Positions 9,217-20,059 of a DNA stretch of 64,000 nucleotides are shown one piece after another. Source of the stretch: Psychromonas sp. CNPT3 (GTDB taxonomy: Bacteria > Pseudomonadota > Gammaproteobacteria > Enterobacterales > Psychromonadaceae). Made by a program: the position numbers and the translations under genes. Below the pieces are notes generated by a model that was given only the letters and a program-made list of their open reading frames with translations, did not search any database and was not told the DNA's origin. The DNA is taken from NCBI RefSeq assembly GCF_000153405.2, contig NC_020802.1, positions 1,941,883 through 2,005,882 on the forward strand, given 5' to 3'. Each line of letters starts with the position of its first letter. Position 1 is the stretch's first letter.

Positions 9217-10347
9217 ATGCAACCAACAACGACACAGTTAAACACACCCTATTTTATGATTGATGAAAGTAAACTCATCGAGAATCTTGAAAAAGCCAAA
9301 CGATTAAAAGAGATTTCAGGGGTCAAGCTGGTCTTAGCCCTAAAATGTTTTTCAACCTTTGGTACTTTTGAGACCATAAAACCTTATTTAGACGGCACCA
9401 CCAGCTCAGGTCCCTATGAAGTAAAATTAGGCTATGAAACATTCGGGGGTGAAACGCATGCTTATAGTGTCGGTTACTCCAAAAATGATATTGAAAATGT
9501 TAAACACATGGCCGATAAAATCATTTTTAATTCACTGTCACAACTCGATGCTCATTATGATAATACTAAGCAAAGCGCCTCACTAGGCCTGCGTATTAAC
9601 CCAGAGCGTAGCCAAGCAGGACAAGATCTGGCAGATCCCGCACGCCCTTATTCTCGATTAGGTGTAAAACAATCTTTATTAGATTTAAGCGTCACCGATA
9701 AAGTAGATGGTTTTATGTTTCATATGAATTGTGAAAATAAAGACGTGGATGCTTTTATCGCTATTTTAGATCATATTTCAACGACCTTTAGTGAATATCT
9801 TGATAAATTAAAATGGTTAAGTTTAGGCGGAGGAATATTTTTCACTTATCCTAATTATCCTATTGAAAAGTTGGGGATGGCGCTTAAAAACTTTGCACAA
9901 AAACATCAGTTGCAACTCTACTTAGAGCCCGGTGAAGCGATCATCACGCGCACAACAGATCTAGTGGTCAGTGTCATTGATATCGTCGAAAATGACAAGA
10001 AAACAGCGATTGTAGACAGTGCAACCGAAGCGCACCGCTTAGATACTCTTATTTATAATGAACCCGCCAGCGTTAAAGAGGCTTCGGCTAATGGCATATA
10101 TCCCTATGTGATTGGATCTTGCTCTTGCCTTGCAGGTGACCAATTTTGTGAAACGCAATTCGATGCCCCTTTACAAATAGGTCAAAAATTACATTTATTA
10201 GACAGTGCAGGCTACACCATGGTCAAACTTAATTGGTTTAATGGCCTAAAAATGCCCAGCATTTACTTTAAACGTGTCGATGGCTCGATTGAAACACTAA
10301 ACAGCTTCTCTTATGATGATTTTAAAGCCACTCTTGGTAAAAGTTAA
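9217..10347 (+). CDS. nspC: Carboxynorspermidine decarboxylase
   Basis: The 376-residue fold-type III PLP decarboxylase catalyses the last step of norspermidine (or spermidine) synthesis. The PLP lysine is in [12 protein letters not shown]. The glycine-rich phosphate-binding block is [13 protein letters not shown], the GEAIITR stretch follows it, and the active-site cysteine motif is GSCSCLAGD. The 170-base gap after the synthase gene leaves room for an extra promoter, but I see no convincing one. Norspermidine is a biofilm signal in vibrios. Confidence 0.92.
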   Translation: MQPTTTQLNTPYFMIDESKLIENLEKAKRLKEISGVKLVLALKCFSTFGTFETIKPYLDGTTSSGPYEVKLGYETFGGETHAYSVGYSKNDIENVKHMADKIIFNSLSQLDAHYDNTKQSASLGLRINPERSQAGQDLADPARPYSRLGVKQSLLDLSVTDKVDGFMFHMNCENKDVDAFIAILDHISTTFSEYLDKLKWLSLGGGIFFTYPNYPIEKLGMALKNFAQKHQLQLYLEPGEAIITRTTDLVVSVIDIVENDKKTAIVDSATEAHRLDTLIYNEPASVKEASANGIYPYVIGSCSCLAGDQFCETQFDAPLQIGQKLHLLDSAGYTMVKLNWFNGLKMPSIYFKRVDGSIETLNSFSYDDFKATLGKS

Positions 10348-10354
10348 TCTTAAT

Positions 10355-10394
10355 CGAGTTACTTATCACTTAGATTAAAAGAATAAGTAACTCG
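10355..10394. terminator. Inverted repeat after nspC
   Basis: CGAGTTACTTAT and ATAAGTAACTCG form a 12-bp perfect stem around a 16-base loop, starting 8 bases after nspC. There is no U-run after it, so intrinsic termination is uncertain. Confidence 0.45.
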
Positions 10395-10481
10395 CTACAT
10401 AGCTTAAATTCATAAAAAACAGCGCAAGAGCTTAAAACATCAACAAATAAACGAAAATAGTAAAAACAAATGAAATAACAC

Positions 10482-10510
10482 TTGCCAAGTTTATGTGATC
10501 TGTATATCAT
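10482..10510 (+). promoter_or_regulatory. Promoter of the initiator tRNA array
   Basis: TTGCCA and TATCAT are separated by exactly 17 bases and followed by a GC-rich discriminator (TCGCGCC). This is the usual build of strong stable-RNA promoters that respond to growth rate and ppGpp. The first tRNA begins 50 bases downstream. Confidence 0.75.
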
Positions 10511-10560
10511 TCGCGCCACTTAGAGAGAAGAAACAATAACTTGATAAGTAATAAAACGGA

Positions 10561-10637
<77 letters not shown>

Positions 10638-10704
10638 ATTTATTTAATTCATATTATCAACATCATATGAATGTCAGTTTTACAGCGTAAAGTATTAATA
10701 CGGA

Positions 10705-10781
<77 letters not shown>

Positions 10782-10839
10782 ATTCTTTTATAGAATATTT
10801 ATTTAATAAATAATTTAATACGAAAAAAACAAACACGGA

Positions 10840-10916
<77 letters not shown>

Positions 10917-10970
10917 ATTCTTTTATAGAATGTTTGATAAATAATTTAATACGCAAAAAACAAATCCGGA

Positions 10971-11047
<77 letters not shown>

Positions 11048-11806
11048 ATTTTGTAATTCCCCCCCTTATTATCAAAAAATAACTTAGTCACAATTAGCCT
11101 TTAAAATCCGACGGTCATAAAATTAATAACTTTTATCAAACCTACTGTTTTTAAATGGAAACATTTTCTTTTTTTAGTTTAAATCATATATCCCGAAGAA
11201 AATAACAAAGTGCCTATTATGCACAACACTACTCAACATCATCCACTTTCTTAATTTCTTAAAGATAAATCCCCTTAGTTTTTTTATATTAAACTCTAAA
11301 ATTGCATCAATGTGACTTGGGGGTGACAATTTTGTTTTTTTACGATTTGTTTGAAATATTATTTTAGATAAAAAAGTCCCTTTTTGACCTTCGCTTTTTC
11401 GAGGTTAAATGTGACTAACTTCCCTGTTAATACCTTTTATTCGATCTTAATTTACATTAATCACAAACCAATAATAGATAAAAAAAATGTCTCACTCTAT
11501 TTAGGGATGCATTATTTACTTACTGTTAAATTTAAGCGGGAAGTGACAGAGCACATTGACTTTTTATGTAATGGGAGCTTATATCAATAATAAGATCACA
11601 TTGAATATTTGATCTTATGAGCGGATATAATACCAACGGAACTAAAGAAGAAGTCCCTTTTTATTGTTGAAATTATCCCTACCCGCGTTGTAAGTTTTGA
11701 AGTGAGAATAACTATCTCCTACAACTCACGCTTTACTAGTGTTAATTTTTTCTGCGCAATACATGGTAACTAAATAAATTCCATTGGTATAACTGTGAGA
11801 GGTTAT
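11048..11806. other. AT-rich gap between the tRNA array and the giant recombinase gene
   Basis: About 760 bases have no gene I can support. The sequence AAGTCCCTTTTT occurs twice, near 11375 and 11651. A 68-codon frame at 11384-11590 has no family resemblance. The gap may hold the island boundary and the promoter of the downstream gene. Confidence 0.45.
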
Positions 11807-14800
11807 ATGAAAAGTAGCTTTACTAATAATACTAACTTTAAAAAAGTAACCAGTTCTTTATCCGAAAATGAATTAGCAATATTTAGTAAAATATTGAGTG
11901 TTCTTAAACCCACTCCTGAGCTTACTGGCTTTAATCTTATTGTTATTCGTTTTTCTGAGTGTCTGCGCGTGGCTAAAAAAGTAAAATGGCCTGAGCAAAT
12001 ACAAAAAGAATTAAACACTTATATTGAGATAATAAATAAAATATTATTCAATAAGGATTTTGTTTTCTCTCACGTATTTCCCAGTAAAAATCCAATATAT
12101 GGGCGTTTTTTAGAATACCCTCTTCCTGCATTATATTGCCAATCATTCTCCTCTAGATTAACTAACGAACTCCAAGAAAGCTTACTCTTTGTTCAGCATC
12201 TTATTTTCCTCATATTACTAAAAATAGAGTCTAATAATGACCTTGTAAAACATACCAGTGATGAGTTACGAAAACGGATCAGTGGGGAAAGTTCATTCCA
12301 CACTGTGATCCCTTTGGGAAATTTAGATCATAATATTTTACCGTATATCTTCGACCTATTAATCGAGAAAAGTGGTATTGCATTCCAGCGTCAACTTTCA
12401 GACAAATGGCGAGACTTCATGACAGAAAGTCTCAATATTACAACAGTTGAGCAGATAAATAACGTTCACAGAGGATCTAAGAATACAACAAGTAAACATG
12501 CTAAATATAATCATTCGATGACAAAGAGATCAACTCGAATAAGCAAAGATACGATCCTAAATAAAGAGCATAAAAATTCCGTTGTGCATAAAGGTTATAA
12601 AACAAATGATAAAATTCACTATACCCCTACTAACAGCTTAGATATTGAAATAGACAATGCTCTTATTGAAACAGTTGAATTAGAAACAATACAAGGGATT
12701 GTATTTGATAGACGTACGAAAGAAGCACATCTTATAAACCAAAATAGATTATCAATTATCGAACTGAAACACCTACCATGGCGAAGTAATGCATTAAGTG
12801 AACATGAAGAATTAGCACTTATTCGTTATCTCAAAACAAATTTGAATGACGAGATAAAACGTCCTTTAGCGCTTTATGCAACGTTATTAATGATAACGTC
12901 TAAACCCTTTGATAGTTTATCCGACTTTAAGATTATCACTCACGTTGTAAAGCCACTCGATGTAGATAACCTCATTGAGCTCGCATCGGGAATTTGGTGG
13001 AGACGATCTATAAAAATGCCTGAATCGTTTACCGCAAATGGCGATCAAAAAAAATTACTGTATCAGCACGCAGATCACGTTGGATTATTGTTACCAAAAG
13101 AAGTGTTATTAGCATTGCGAAGTTTAGCCGTTAATCATTCGCAATGGCTTGATGAAATATGCTCTATTCAATGTGCTTCGACGCAGTTATCTGAATTTTT
13201 AGCTACTTTTAATCGAAAAAATAACACGATATATAGGAAGATCACCCCTGCCACATTAAGAGGGGCTTTTTTTGAAAAAACAACAAAAAGGTTTGGCCCG
13301 AGTTACGCAGCATTACTTCTTGGAAATTATGAATATCATTCACCAACTGTATTATATTACCTTTCTGATAGCGCGATCAGCTTACAGAATAACTATAAAA
13401 CCATTCTTGAAGACTTTCAATTCAGCATGCCTGAAATACAAGATATGGCAGATCATCATATCGGTAGCGAACTTGCCATTAATGTTGCAATGTTTAATGA
13501 TTTTTTAACAACGAAAATTGAACTATTTAGTGCAGTGGTACAAGATAATGAATTTAATAAGCTGATTTCATACCACAATAATTTTGCCTGTTATTTGTCG
13601 TTAATGTTACTCGCAGCGACTGGCCATAGAATTCGTTGTGAATATGGGTTCTGTGATTTTACGATTAACGAAGAATTAGGTTATATCGTCATTACAGATA
13701 AAATCAATTATGCTGATAGCGCTGTGCGTATTATTCCGCTTGCAGATCTAGTGTTGGAACAAATCAGCGCTTATCGTTCTCACTGTGCTTCATTTGCGCG
13801 TAAATTAAGACAATTCGATGTTATTTCACAAGCTCTCGCTAAAGTTAACAGTGACCAGATCTACAATTCTCCTTTCTTATTTTTGATCAACCATGATCGC
13901 ATTAAAGTTATTGGTCATCGAGAGATAGAAGCATATCTTTCTCCTGAAATGGTGTTGCCTGGTAATTTTTTACGTCATTATTTCTGCTCAATACTCTCTG
14001 CTGAAATTAATGGTGCTTTTAGTGCCTCATTTATGGGCCATGTAAGTAATGGTTCACATATTTTGGCCGATTTTTCTTGTTTGAAATTATCAGATCTAAA
14101 ATCAACCAAAAATATAATAGAGAAATCATTACAAACACTTGGTTTTCAGCTCATTGCTGTAACAAAACCCAAAGGAAGGCTTGTACCCACGATTGGAAAA
14201 CGAGGGGAATATTACCAAGCAGAGCACCTTCGAAGGAGTGAAAATAGAGAAATAAGTACACATATAAAGTGGGCAAAAGAGATCATTACCCCTTATATTG
14301 ATAAATTGCATAATATAGAGCAAAGGAAGCAAACTATCGATGAAATTGACCAATTAGTACGTGCTGAACATCACAATCATATTTCATTAGAAAGAAGGCT
14401 TTATTGGATAAATCGTTGGCTATACAAACTCACCAAAAACAACCGTTGGATTTCAACTATAAATCAGGAATATTCAATCAGTGTAGAGAATGATGTATTA
14501 GTCGTAATGAGCGAATCTTTGAAAATAACAGAGATGATTAATAAATGGTTACTGTCCAGTGACGATGAAACAGAGTCTATTAGTTACATTGGTAAGTTAT
14601 GGTTAAGTCTTACACTTAATAGTCACGTTGAAGCGCCTTTAACTCAGAAAATATTAGCAAAAATTCAATGTGCACCTCAGCATCATATTGAGACAGGTAT
14701 TACTTGGTATCAATTAGGCACAAAAATAACTCCACAATATATTTTCATCGACTCTATCAGTCAAATATTATGCCTTAATCGGATCCCAGTGCAGGACATA

Positions 14801-17197
14801 AGTGTCGAAGCTATTAATAAATACCTTAAAAATTCCATTTTACTAAAAATAAAAAATTCAATTACCCTTTGTGATCCAACGCAATCATTTTTATCGAGTA
14901 GCTTTCGATTAACTCAGTTTTTACAGGGTGCGCGTAATGAACACCATATTCCGTTATTAGATGCCCATAAAGCCAAACGTATTATGACCACCTCTCTTTC
15001 GCCAGAAAGTGTTGTGCGATGGCTATCGCAGGGAACATTACAAGTAGAGCGAAATGCTGAGAATGAGTTAAAAACACCTTTACCCCATATAAAAAACAGA
15101 GTGCTTTTAGAACGTAATGATCTTTTCTCTAGCTCACTTTTACTGATGAGAAAATTACATCGTGCACTTTATAAAATGATCAACGCGCAACAAACCACTA
15201 AGTTGAAAGTAGAAAGTTTACTCATTTCTATTTGGGCAGAGCATATTGGGGCGGTATATGACAACAACCTATCGGCGCTCATCCCTGCCTCTTCGAATAT
15301 TGATAATGTAATGGTACTTATCCTACTTTGGTTAATTGACGTGTCTAAGAGGCCTGGAAAAGAGAATAGAAAACACACCGCTCCCGCGACAATAAAAACA
15401 TATTTATCTAACGTTGGAAAACCATTATTAGAGCAGGCCATAGAAGAAAACTTTTTAGAGATGAATACAGATGAATTAACAGAGATTTATATAAAGGCAC
15501 TGGATGCACGTGCAATTAAAGATCGCCCACAACGAGCTTCTGCATTTAGGCAGTTTCATCATTTTCATCAAAATCAATTTGGCTTAGAAAGTGTTGATTG
15601 GTATGAAGTAGAGCCTAATATTGATAAACAAGCCCAGAGTATTAATGCCAATATTATTTCGATGCCAGAGTATGAAAGTGCGTTGCTATTATTAGAGAAT
15701 GATAACGACTGTACCGCGAGAGATAAACGCCTTAATCAAGTGCTATTAATTCTATGCTATAGAGCAGGGCTACGATCGGGTGAAGCTACGCATTTAAAAA
15801 CAGCAGATATAGATATAAATAACTGGATCATTCATGTCAGAACACAAGTGAGTCATCGATTAAAAACGTTACGATCTAATCGCCGAATTCCGGTGAAGTG
15901 CTTATTATCTAATGTTGAAAAAAAGATCATTTTAACGCTGGTAGACGAGGCTAAATCGAACTTGTCGACACAAAATAATTGGTTGTTTTGTGATATGAAT
16001 AATACTCAGTGTCTAGTTGAACGCTCTAAGCATATTAAACGCGTAACAGAAGCGCTAAAAATCGCGACAGGCGATATTACAATACGATTGCATAATGCAA
16101 GACACAGCTTTGCTAACTACCTTCTCATGACGTTAGTCGAACTAAAGTATCCCAAAGTTATACGGCGTGAATTAGATCATTGGTCACGATCTAACAATAA
16201 AAAGTTATTTATAGAGGAGCTATCAAAAACACTATTGTCGACAGCTCATCATAGATTAAATACGTTATACGCAATATCCTTAGCAATGGGCCATTCAACA
16301 CCTAAAACAACACTTAGTAATTACATTCATTGCCTCGATTTAATGTTGCTCGCACAGGATCAAAAACAACTTTTTAAAGCCATTAGTATCCCGTCTCTTG
16401 CTAACAAAATAAACATTGAAAGAACCAATGTAAATAAAATTTTACAAAGAGGTACTAGTGCTCAATATGGTTTACAACCATTAATCGAGCGACTTTCTTT
16501 TCATGATGGTGATTTCCAAGAAATAATACTGCCTAAACGAGCACTTGTTAATCTCTCTGACATGACATTAAGCTCATCTACTTGTTGTTACCATTGTTTT
16601 AATAATATCGAGCGCATCATCCGAGCGACAGAGGATAACTATTCAATTATCAACATAGAGAATAAGTACCAGCTATCACATGCTGAGATCCAATCTACAA
16701 TTAATAAAACGATTGAAATACAGAAAATTACCGCTTATCACGGTACTCGTATTTTAGCTAACTCTGAATACCTATCCTTTAGTCATAACCAACAAAAAAC
16801 CGATATTATTTCTCAATATATTCATCAATCGGAATTTCAGGCGTTACTAAAAAAAGCAGCAAAGTTAACGCATAAGCAACTTCGTTACCTATCTCATATT
16901 TTTATCGATTCTTTTGATAAAAGATATGGAATAGTCGTTAGTCATCAAGATACACATGAGCTGGTTTTGATTGCATATCAGTTAGGGTACAAAACAATAA
17001 TAAAAAAGAAATTAACCACCCTTCGTAGCTCTTTTGGCTTGAGAAAAGGGCATCATATTAAGTTTGTTGCTATCGCTAATTCTAAAAAACACTATTCTAG
17101 AAGATCTTATAATGATCACCGCTTCACCCATTGTTTATTTTTAATCGCAGTATTTACTTTTTCTTTAAAGGAAGACGCTAATGAGTATACGAATTGA
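11807..17197 (+). CDS. Giant protein with two tyrosine-recombinase-like domains
   Basis: About 1,796 residues from the ATG at 11807; a GTG 12 bases upstream is an alternative. The C-terminal catalytic domain is complete: Arg about 1322 in RAGLRSGEATHL, a basic strand TLRSNRRIPV, HNAR about 1429-1432, His about 1496 in AMGHSTPKTT and Tyr about 1506 in SNYIH. A second region, about 605-760, looks like the same fold with AATGHRIR, FLRHYFCS and FMGHVS, but it has Asn at the HxxR histidine and Phe near the expected tyrosine. It is probably non-catalytic. A CCYHC cluster near 1590 might bind metal. Ordinary integrases are 300-450 residues. The start of the next gene overlaps the end of this one. 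The recombinase assignment is secure; the role of the whole protein is inferred to be mobility. Confidence 0.8.
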   Translation: MKSSFTNNTNFKKVTSSLSENELAIFSKILSVLKPTPELTGFNLIVIRFSECLRVAKKVKWPEQIQKELNTYIEIINKILFNKDFVFSHVFPSKNPIYGRFLEYPLPALYCQSFSSRLTNELQESLLFVQHLIFLILLKIESNNDLVKHTSDELRKRISGESSFHTVIPLGNLDHNILPYIFDLLIEKSGIAFQRQLSDKWRDFMTESLNITTVEQINNVHRGSKNTTSKHAKYNHSMTKRSTRISKDTILNKEHKNSVVHKGYKTNDKIHYTPTNSLDIEIDNALIETVELETIQGIVFDRRTKEAHLINQNRLSIIELKHLPWRSNALSEHEELALIRYLKTNLNDEIKRPLALYATLLMITSKPFDSLSDFKIITHVVKPLDVDNLIELASGIWWRRSIKMPESFTANGDQKKLLYQHADHVGLLLPKEVLLALRSLAVNHSQWLDEICSIQCASTQLSEFLATFNRKNNTIYRKITPATLRGAFFEKTTKRFGPSYAALLLGNYEYHSPTVLYYLSDSAISLQNNYKTILEDFQFSMPEIQDMADHHIGSELAINVAMFNDFLTTKIELFSAVVQDNEFNKLISYHNNFACYLSLMLLAATGHRIRCEYGFCDFTINEELGYIVITDKINYADSAVRIIPLADLVLEQISAYRSHCASFARKLRQFDVISQALAKVNSDQIYNSPFLFLINHDRIKVIGHREIEAYLSPEMVLPGNFLRHYFCSILSAEINGAFSASFMGHVSNGSHILADFSCLKLSDLKSTKNIIEKSLQTLGFQLIAVTKPKGRLVPTIGKRGEYYQAEHLRRSENREISTHIKWAKEIITPYIDKLHNIEQRKQTIDEIDQLVRAEHHNHISLERRLYWINRWLYKLTKNNRWISTINQEYSISVENDVLVVMSESLKITEMINKWLLSSDDETESISYIGKLWLSLTLNSHVEAPLTQKILAKIQCAPQHHIETGITWYQLGTKITPQYIFIDSISQILCLNRIPVQDISVEAINKYLKNSILLKIKNSITLCDPTQSFLSSSFRLTQFLQGARNEHHIPLLDAHKAKRIMTTSLSPESVVRWLSQGTLQVERNAENELKTPLPHIKNRVLLERNDLFSSSLLLMRKLHRALYKMINAQQTTKLKVESLLISIWAEHIGAVYDNNLSALIPASSNIDNVMVLILLWLIDVSKRPGKENRKHTAPATIKTYLSNVGKPLLEQAIEENFLEMNTDELTEIYIKALDARAIKDRPQRASAFRQFHHFHQNQFGLESVDWYEVEPNIDKQAQSINANIISMPEYESALLLLENDNDCTARDKRLNQVLLILCYRAGLRSGEATHLKTADIDINNWIIHVRTQVSHRLKTLRSNRRIPVKCLLSNVEKKIILTLVDEAKSNLSTQNNWLFCDMNNTQCLVERSKHIKRVTEALKIATGDITIRLHNARHSFANYLLMTLVELKYPKVIRRELDHWSRSNNKKLFIEELSKTLLSTAHHRLNTLYAISLAMGHSTPKTTLSNYIHCLDLMLLAQDQKQLFKAISIPSLANKINIERTNVNKILQRGTSAQYGLQPLIERLSFHDGDFQEIILPKRALVNLSDMTLSSSTCCYHCFNNIERIIRATEDNYSIINIENKYQLSHAEIQSTINKTIEIQKITAYHGTRILANSEYLSFSHNQQKTDIISQYIHQSEFQALLKKAAKLTHKQLRYLSHIFIDSFDKRYGIVVSHQDTHELVLIAYQLGYKTIIKKKLTTLRSSFGLRKGHHIKFVAIANSKKHYSRRSYNDHRFTHCLFLIAVFTFSLKEDANEYTN

Positions 17198-17948
17198 ATT
17201 TAAGTGTTTGAAATTAGAAAACGATAAAATAGAAATTGGTGAAACAATCATGTTTGATAATTTTACATTATTATCCTCTCAAATCGAGAACTTACTCTTG
17301 TTGTTATTACCAAAAAAAGAAAAAGATAAACTAAAATTCTCACTTGAAAATAAAGCGCTCGTTATTTCATATGAAGACACTAAAAATGCGGTTCAACAAG
17401 ATATGTACACAATTAATTTTGACGATTATTTAATTAATACGCTAAGATCTAAATTACAAGATGTCGATTGTTATTTGAATTTTCTTGCTAAAGGTTTACA
17501 AAAACAAGCGATTAAATACAATATAGAACACAGTAACATGCCGGCAAAAATGCAGGCAACATTATCCAAGCTAGCATCACAGAGTGTTACACTAACGACC
17601 GACTCCAACTGTAAATTATACATTGAAAAAACCGAACTATATGGGAATGTTTATGAAGAGCAGTCTACTTCAGCGATTAATTGCCGTATCACAAAACCAG
17701 AGTTGATTGATAATTGTAATGCTGAATTTCATTATGTAAGTAATAATCAAAATTTTGTTGCAACTCTTGATATCCCTTGTGAGTTTGAAGAGCAGGTATT
17801 GCATTGTGCACTTGAACGCTTGGTCGTTGACATTGAATTTCATTACTCTGAAAAGATTAATTTACCCACAAAACTTAAAGGCGTATTAACTGCTTTTAAT
17901 GTGGCTATTCAAGCCTCCATTAATAAAAATACAGATGACTTATTTTAA
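17181..17948 (+). CDS. Unrecognised partner of the giant recombinase
   Basis: A 255-residue protein of unknown family. Its start overlaps the end of the recombinase gene by 17 bases and has a ribosome-binding site (AAGGA) inside that gene, so the two are co-translated. The sequence is mixed and soluble-looking, with no signal peptide, membrane segment or metal motif visible. The pairing suggests an accessory DNA-binding or directionality protein, but nothing in the sequence shows this directly. Confidence 0.6.
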   Translation: MSIRIEFKCLKLENDKIEIGETIMFDNFTLLSSQIENLLLLLLPKKEKDKLKFSLENKALVISYEDTKNAVQQDMYTINFDDYLINTLRSKLQDVDCYLNFLAKGLQKQAIKYNIEHSNMPAKMQATLSKLASQSVTLTTDSNCKLYIEKTELYGNVYEEQSTSAINCRITKPELIDNCNAEFHYVSNNQNFVATLDIPCEFEEQVLHCALERLVVDIEFHYSEKINLPTKLKGVLTAFNVAIQASINKNTDDLF

Positions 17949-18007
17949 TCCTTGATCAGAGAAAATGGTCGATATGATGCTAATTTCTAAATAAAGGATA
18001 ACCATCA

Positions 18008-18874
18008 TTAATGCTTTTTAGCACTAAACCTATCCGCCATCTGCACCGCTTCTGCCACTGCTGTTTTAGGTTCATAGCCATATCGAGCTGCTGGGCTCGC
18101 ACACGTCCAGGTATTTCTTAGAATATTCGTGAATAAAGAATTAGTTTTTTCAAGTGTTGATAGCGCGTTTGCACAAACTTCCAATGTTAATGCACTATGA
18201 TCAACCCATTTACCTGTTTCTAAACGTCTCATTCTTCCATCGATAGATTTTACTTTTCCAATATCATGTAAAGTGGCTCCCGTGATCGCCAAGTCTTGTT
18301 CAATCTTTGTCTGTAATGGCAACCTAGATACAATTTCGGCGACTTCGACTGTATGTGCAAGTAAGCCACCAGCATAATTATGATGGTAATTTAAGCTTGC
18401 TGGTGCTTGTAAAAATGGAATACATATATCCATAGGCACAATAACTTCAGCTATAAAGTGCAACAATGATCTATTTTCAATCATAGATAATACGTTATAC
18501 AAACGCATTAGGTTATTTGGATCCGGGCAATAATTAGCAGGTAAATTAACCAATGCGATTTGATCCGTAATTTGATGAAGCGTTATTCTTTTCAGTGTTA
18601 TTATTTCAATATAATGTTGTTTTCCATAGGTTTTAACTTCCCCGGTTAATTCAACAAATACACCATTTCCTAAATATTCAATTTCACTTGGTTGGTTAAA
18701 CATATACATGCAAATTGACCCATGCACATCGGAAAATATCATTTTCCAATAAGGTCGTTGTTTCTTATCCTGTAACAATAAATATCCCGCCAGACGGTAT
18801 ATGCCATGAATAAATTGGCCTTTAAATAACTTTTCAAATATTAAATAAGGTTGAATTTCTTGATAATTACTCAT
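18008..18874 (-). CDS. OB-fold plus HD-domain protein (YhaM/TraI_2-like)
   Basis: About 288 residues from the ATG at 18874. The N-terminal half contains an OB-fold-like stretch (TGEVKTYGKQHYIEI). The C-terminal half is an HD domain with YHHNYAGGLLAHTVEVAE, the metal pair in TLHDIGKVK, and a later His in WVDHSALTLE. This arrangement is known from the YhaM 3'-5' exoribonuclease and from the N-terminal domain of MobH/TraI_2 relaxases. The start codon overlaps the integrase stop as ATGA, with GGAG upstream in the integrase gene, so it is translationally coupled to integrase. A nucleic-acid-processing role in the element is likely; the exact reaction is not known. Confidence 0.7.
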   Translation of the reverse strand: MSNYQEIQPYLIFEKLFKGQFIHGIYRLAGYLLLQDKKQRPYWKMIFSDVHGSICMYMFNQPSEIEYLGNGVFVELTGEVKTYGKQHYIEIITLKRITLHQITDQIALVNLPANYCPDPNNLMRLYNVLSMIENRSLLHFIAEVIVPMDICIPFLQAPASLNYHHNYAGGLLAHTVEVAEIVSRLPLQTKIEQDLAITGATLHDIGKVKSIDGRMRRLETGKWVDHSALTLEVCANALSTLEKTNSLFTNILRNTWTCASPAARYGYEPKTAVAEAVQMADRFSAKKH

Positions 18875-20049
18875 AACGAACACTCCAATCCTTGACGCAA
18901 TAGTTTTTCCATTGCACTTCCATCTTGCCTAGTGAGGTTAGGAACATAGCGAGAGTAAACTTTAAATAACATCTCGGTATTTGAATGGCCCATTTGTCTT
19001 GCTATCCACTCTGGAGACTCTCCTGACGCAAGCCATAGTGTTGCTGCTGTATGTCTTGTTTGATATGGGCGACGTTTTTCTAATTTCAGGTATTTTAATA
19101 AAGGGTACCAAACTCTTTTAGTCACATTGTTATGCTCAATGCATTCACCCTTTTTATTACAAAAGACAAATTTAGACATATTATTTGTAATTTTATATTG
19201 CTGAACGAGTGCATCATAAACGGGTTGGCTCATCGATATATCACGTTGAGATGCATCTGTTTTAGTATAGCTTTCCTCTCCTGCGACAACCGTTTCACGT
19301 ATTTTTATAATACGCAGTTCAAAGTCGACAAACTTCCACTTTAAGCCATCAATTTCACCGGTTCTCATGCCTGTAAAAAAACGAGTGAGATAATAAGTTT
19401 GATAATCAGGACGTACATTCTCTAAAATATATGACACTTCTTTTAATGAAAATGGCAATACATCACTTTTAGGTATTTTGAGTATTTTTATGCGCACAAA
19501 AGGAGTGTTAAAGTCATAACGGTCGGCTGCTTCTTCAAATATTCTTCTTAATGGGTTCATGATCTTATTAATTCGGTTATTCGATAACGATATTCGGCCA
19601 TTTCTTCCGGGTACTTTGGAGAGTGATGTCCGAAATTTTAGTAACTCCGCACGAGTAATGCGATCGACCCTCGTTTCGCCAAATATGGGTAAATAATATT
19701 TGTTTATCATGCTCTGAATATTAACAAGGTGTGAGTCTCGCCAATGCAACTTATTTTCTTCAATCCATTCAACAATGAAATTTTTGAATAAATAAGCAGA
19801 GGACTGTATCGCCTCTGCTTCAAGGCTTTCTTTACTTAAACGCCTTGCTATTTTGCTCTCCGGAAAACTGTTTACATAATCAAAAGTGCCCGTTATCAAT
19901 TCTGCATTTAAAATATCCAGTTTTTTTTGTAGCAAACGGCGGTTGGCTTTACTGTCGAGTAACTCTGTTTGCTCTCGATACCTCATGCCTTGATGAATGA
20001 AATCGAAATAAAGGTTATTAGTGGGTTTTCTTACTGATAATTTTGCCAT
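18871..20049 (-). CDS. int: Tyrosine recombinase (integrase)
   Basis: The 392-residue protein is a phage/island integrase. The N-terminal part (about 1-60, starting AKLSVRKPTNNLYFDF) is an arm-type DNA-binding domain. A SAM-like core-binding domain follows, then the catalytic domain with Arg in FTGMRTGEIDGLKW, HTAA within YQTRHTAATLW, His in QMGHSNTEMLF and Tyr in KVYSRYV. It lies between an excisionase-like gene upstream and a coupled HD-domain gene downstream, all on the minus strand. This looks like the integration module of a mobile element, separate from the giant recombinase. Confidence 0.9.
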   Translation of the reverse strand: MAKLSVRKPTNNLYFDFIHQGMRYREQTELLDSKANRRLLQKKLDILNAELITGTFDYVNSFPESKIARRLSKESLEAEAIQSSAYLFKNFIVEWIEENKLHWRDSHLVNIQSMINKYYLPIFGETRVDRITRAELLKFRTSLSKVPGRNGRISLSNNRINKIMNPLRRIFEEAADRYDFNTPFVRIKILKIPKSDVLPFSLKEVSYILENVRPDYQTYYLTRFFTGMRTGEIDGLKWKFVDFELRIIKIRETVVAGEESYTKTDASQRDISMSQPVYDALVQQYKITNNMSKFVFCNKKGECIEHNNVTKRVWYPLLKYLKLEKRRPYQTRHTAATLWLASGESPEWIARQMGHSNTEMLFKVYSRYVPNLTRQDGSAMEKLLRQGLECSL

Positions 20050-20059
20050 AAGTCCCCCC

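Noticed and set aside
11384-11590. 68-codon plus-strand ORF between the tRNA array and the giant recombinase
   Set aside because: No convincing ribosome-binding site, no family resemblance, and AT-rich composition that gives chance frames.
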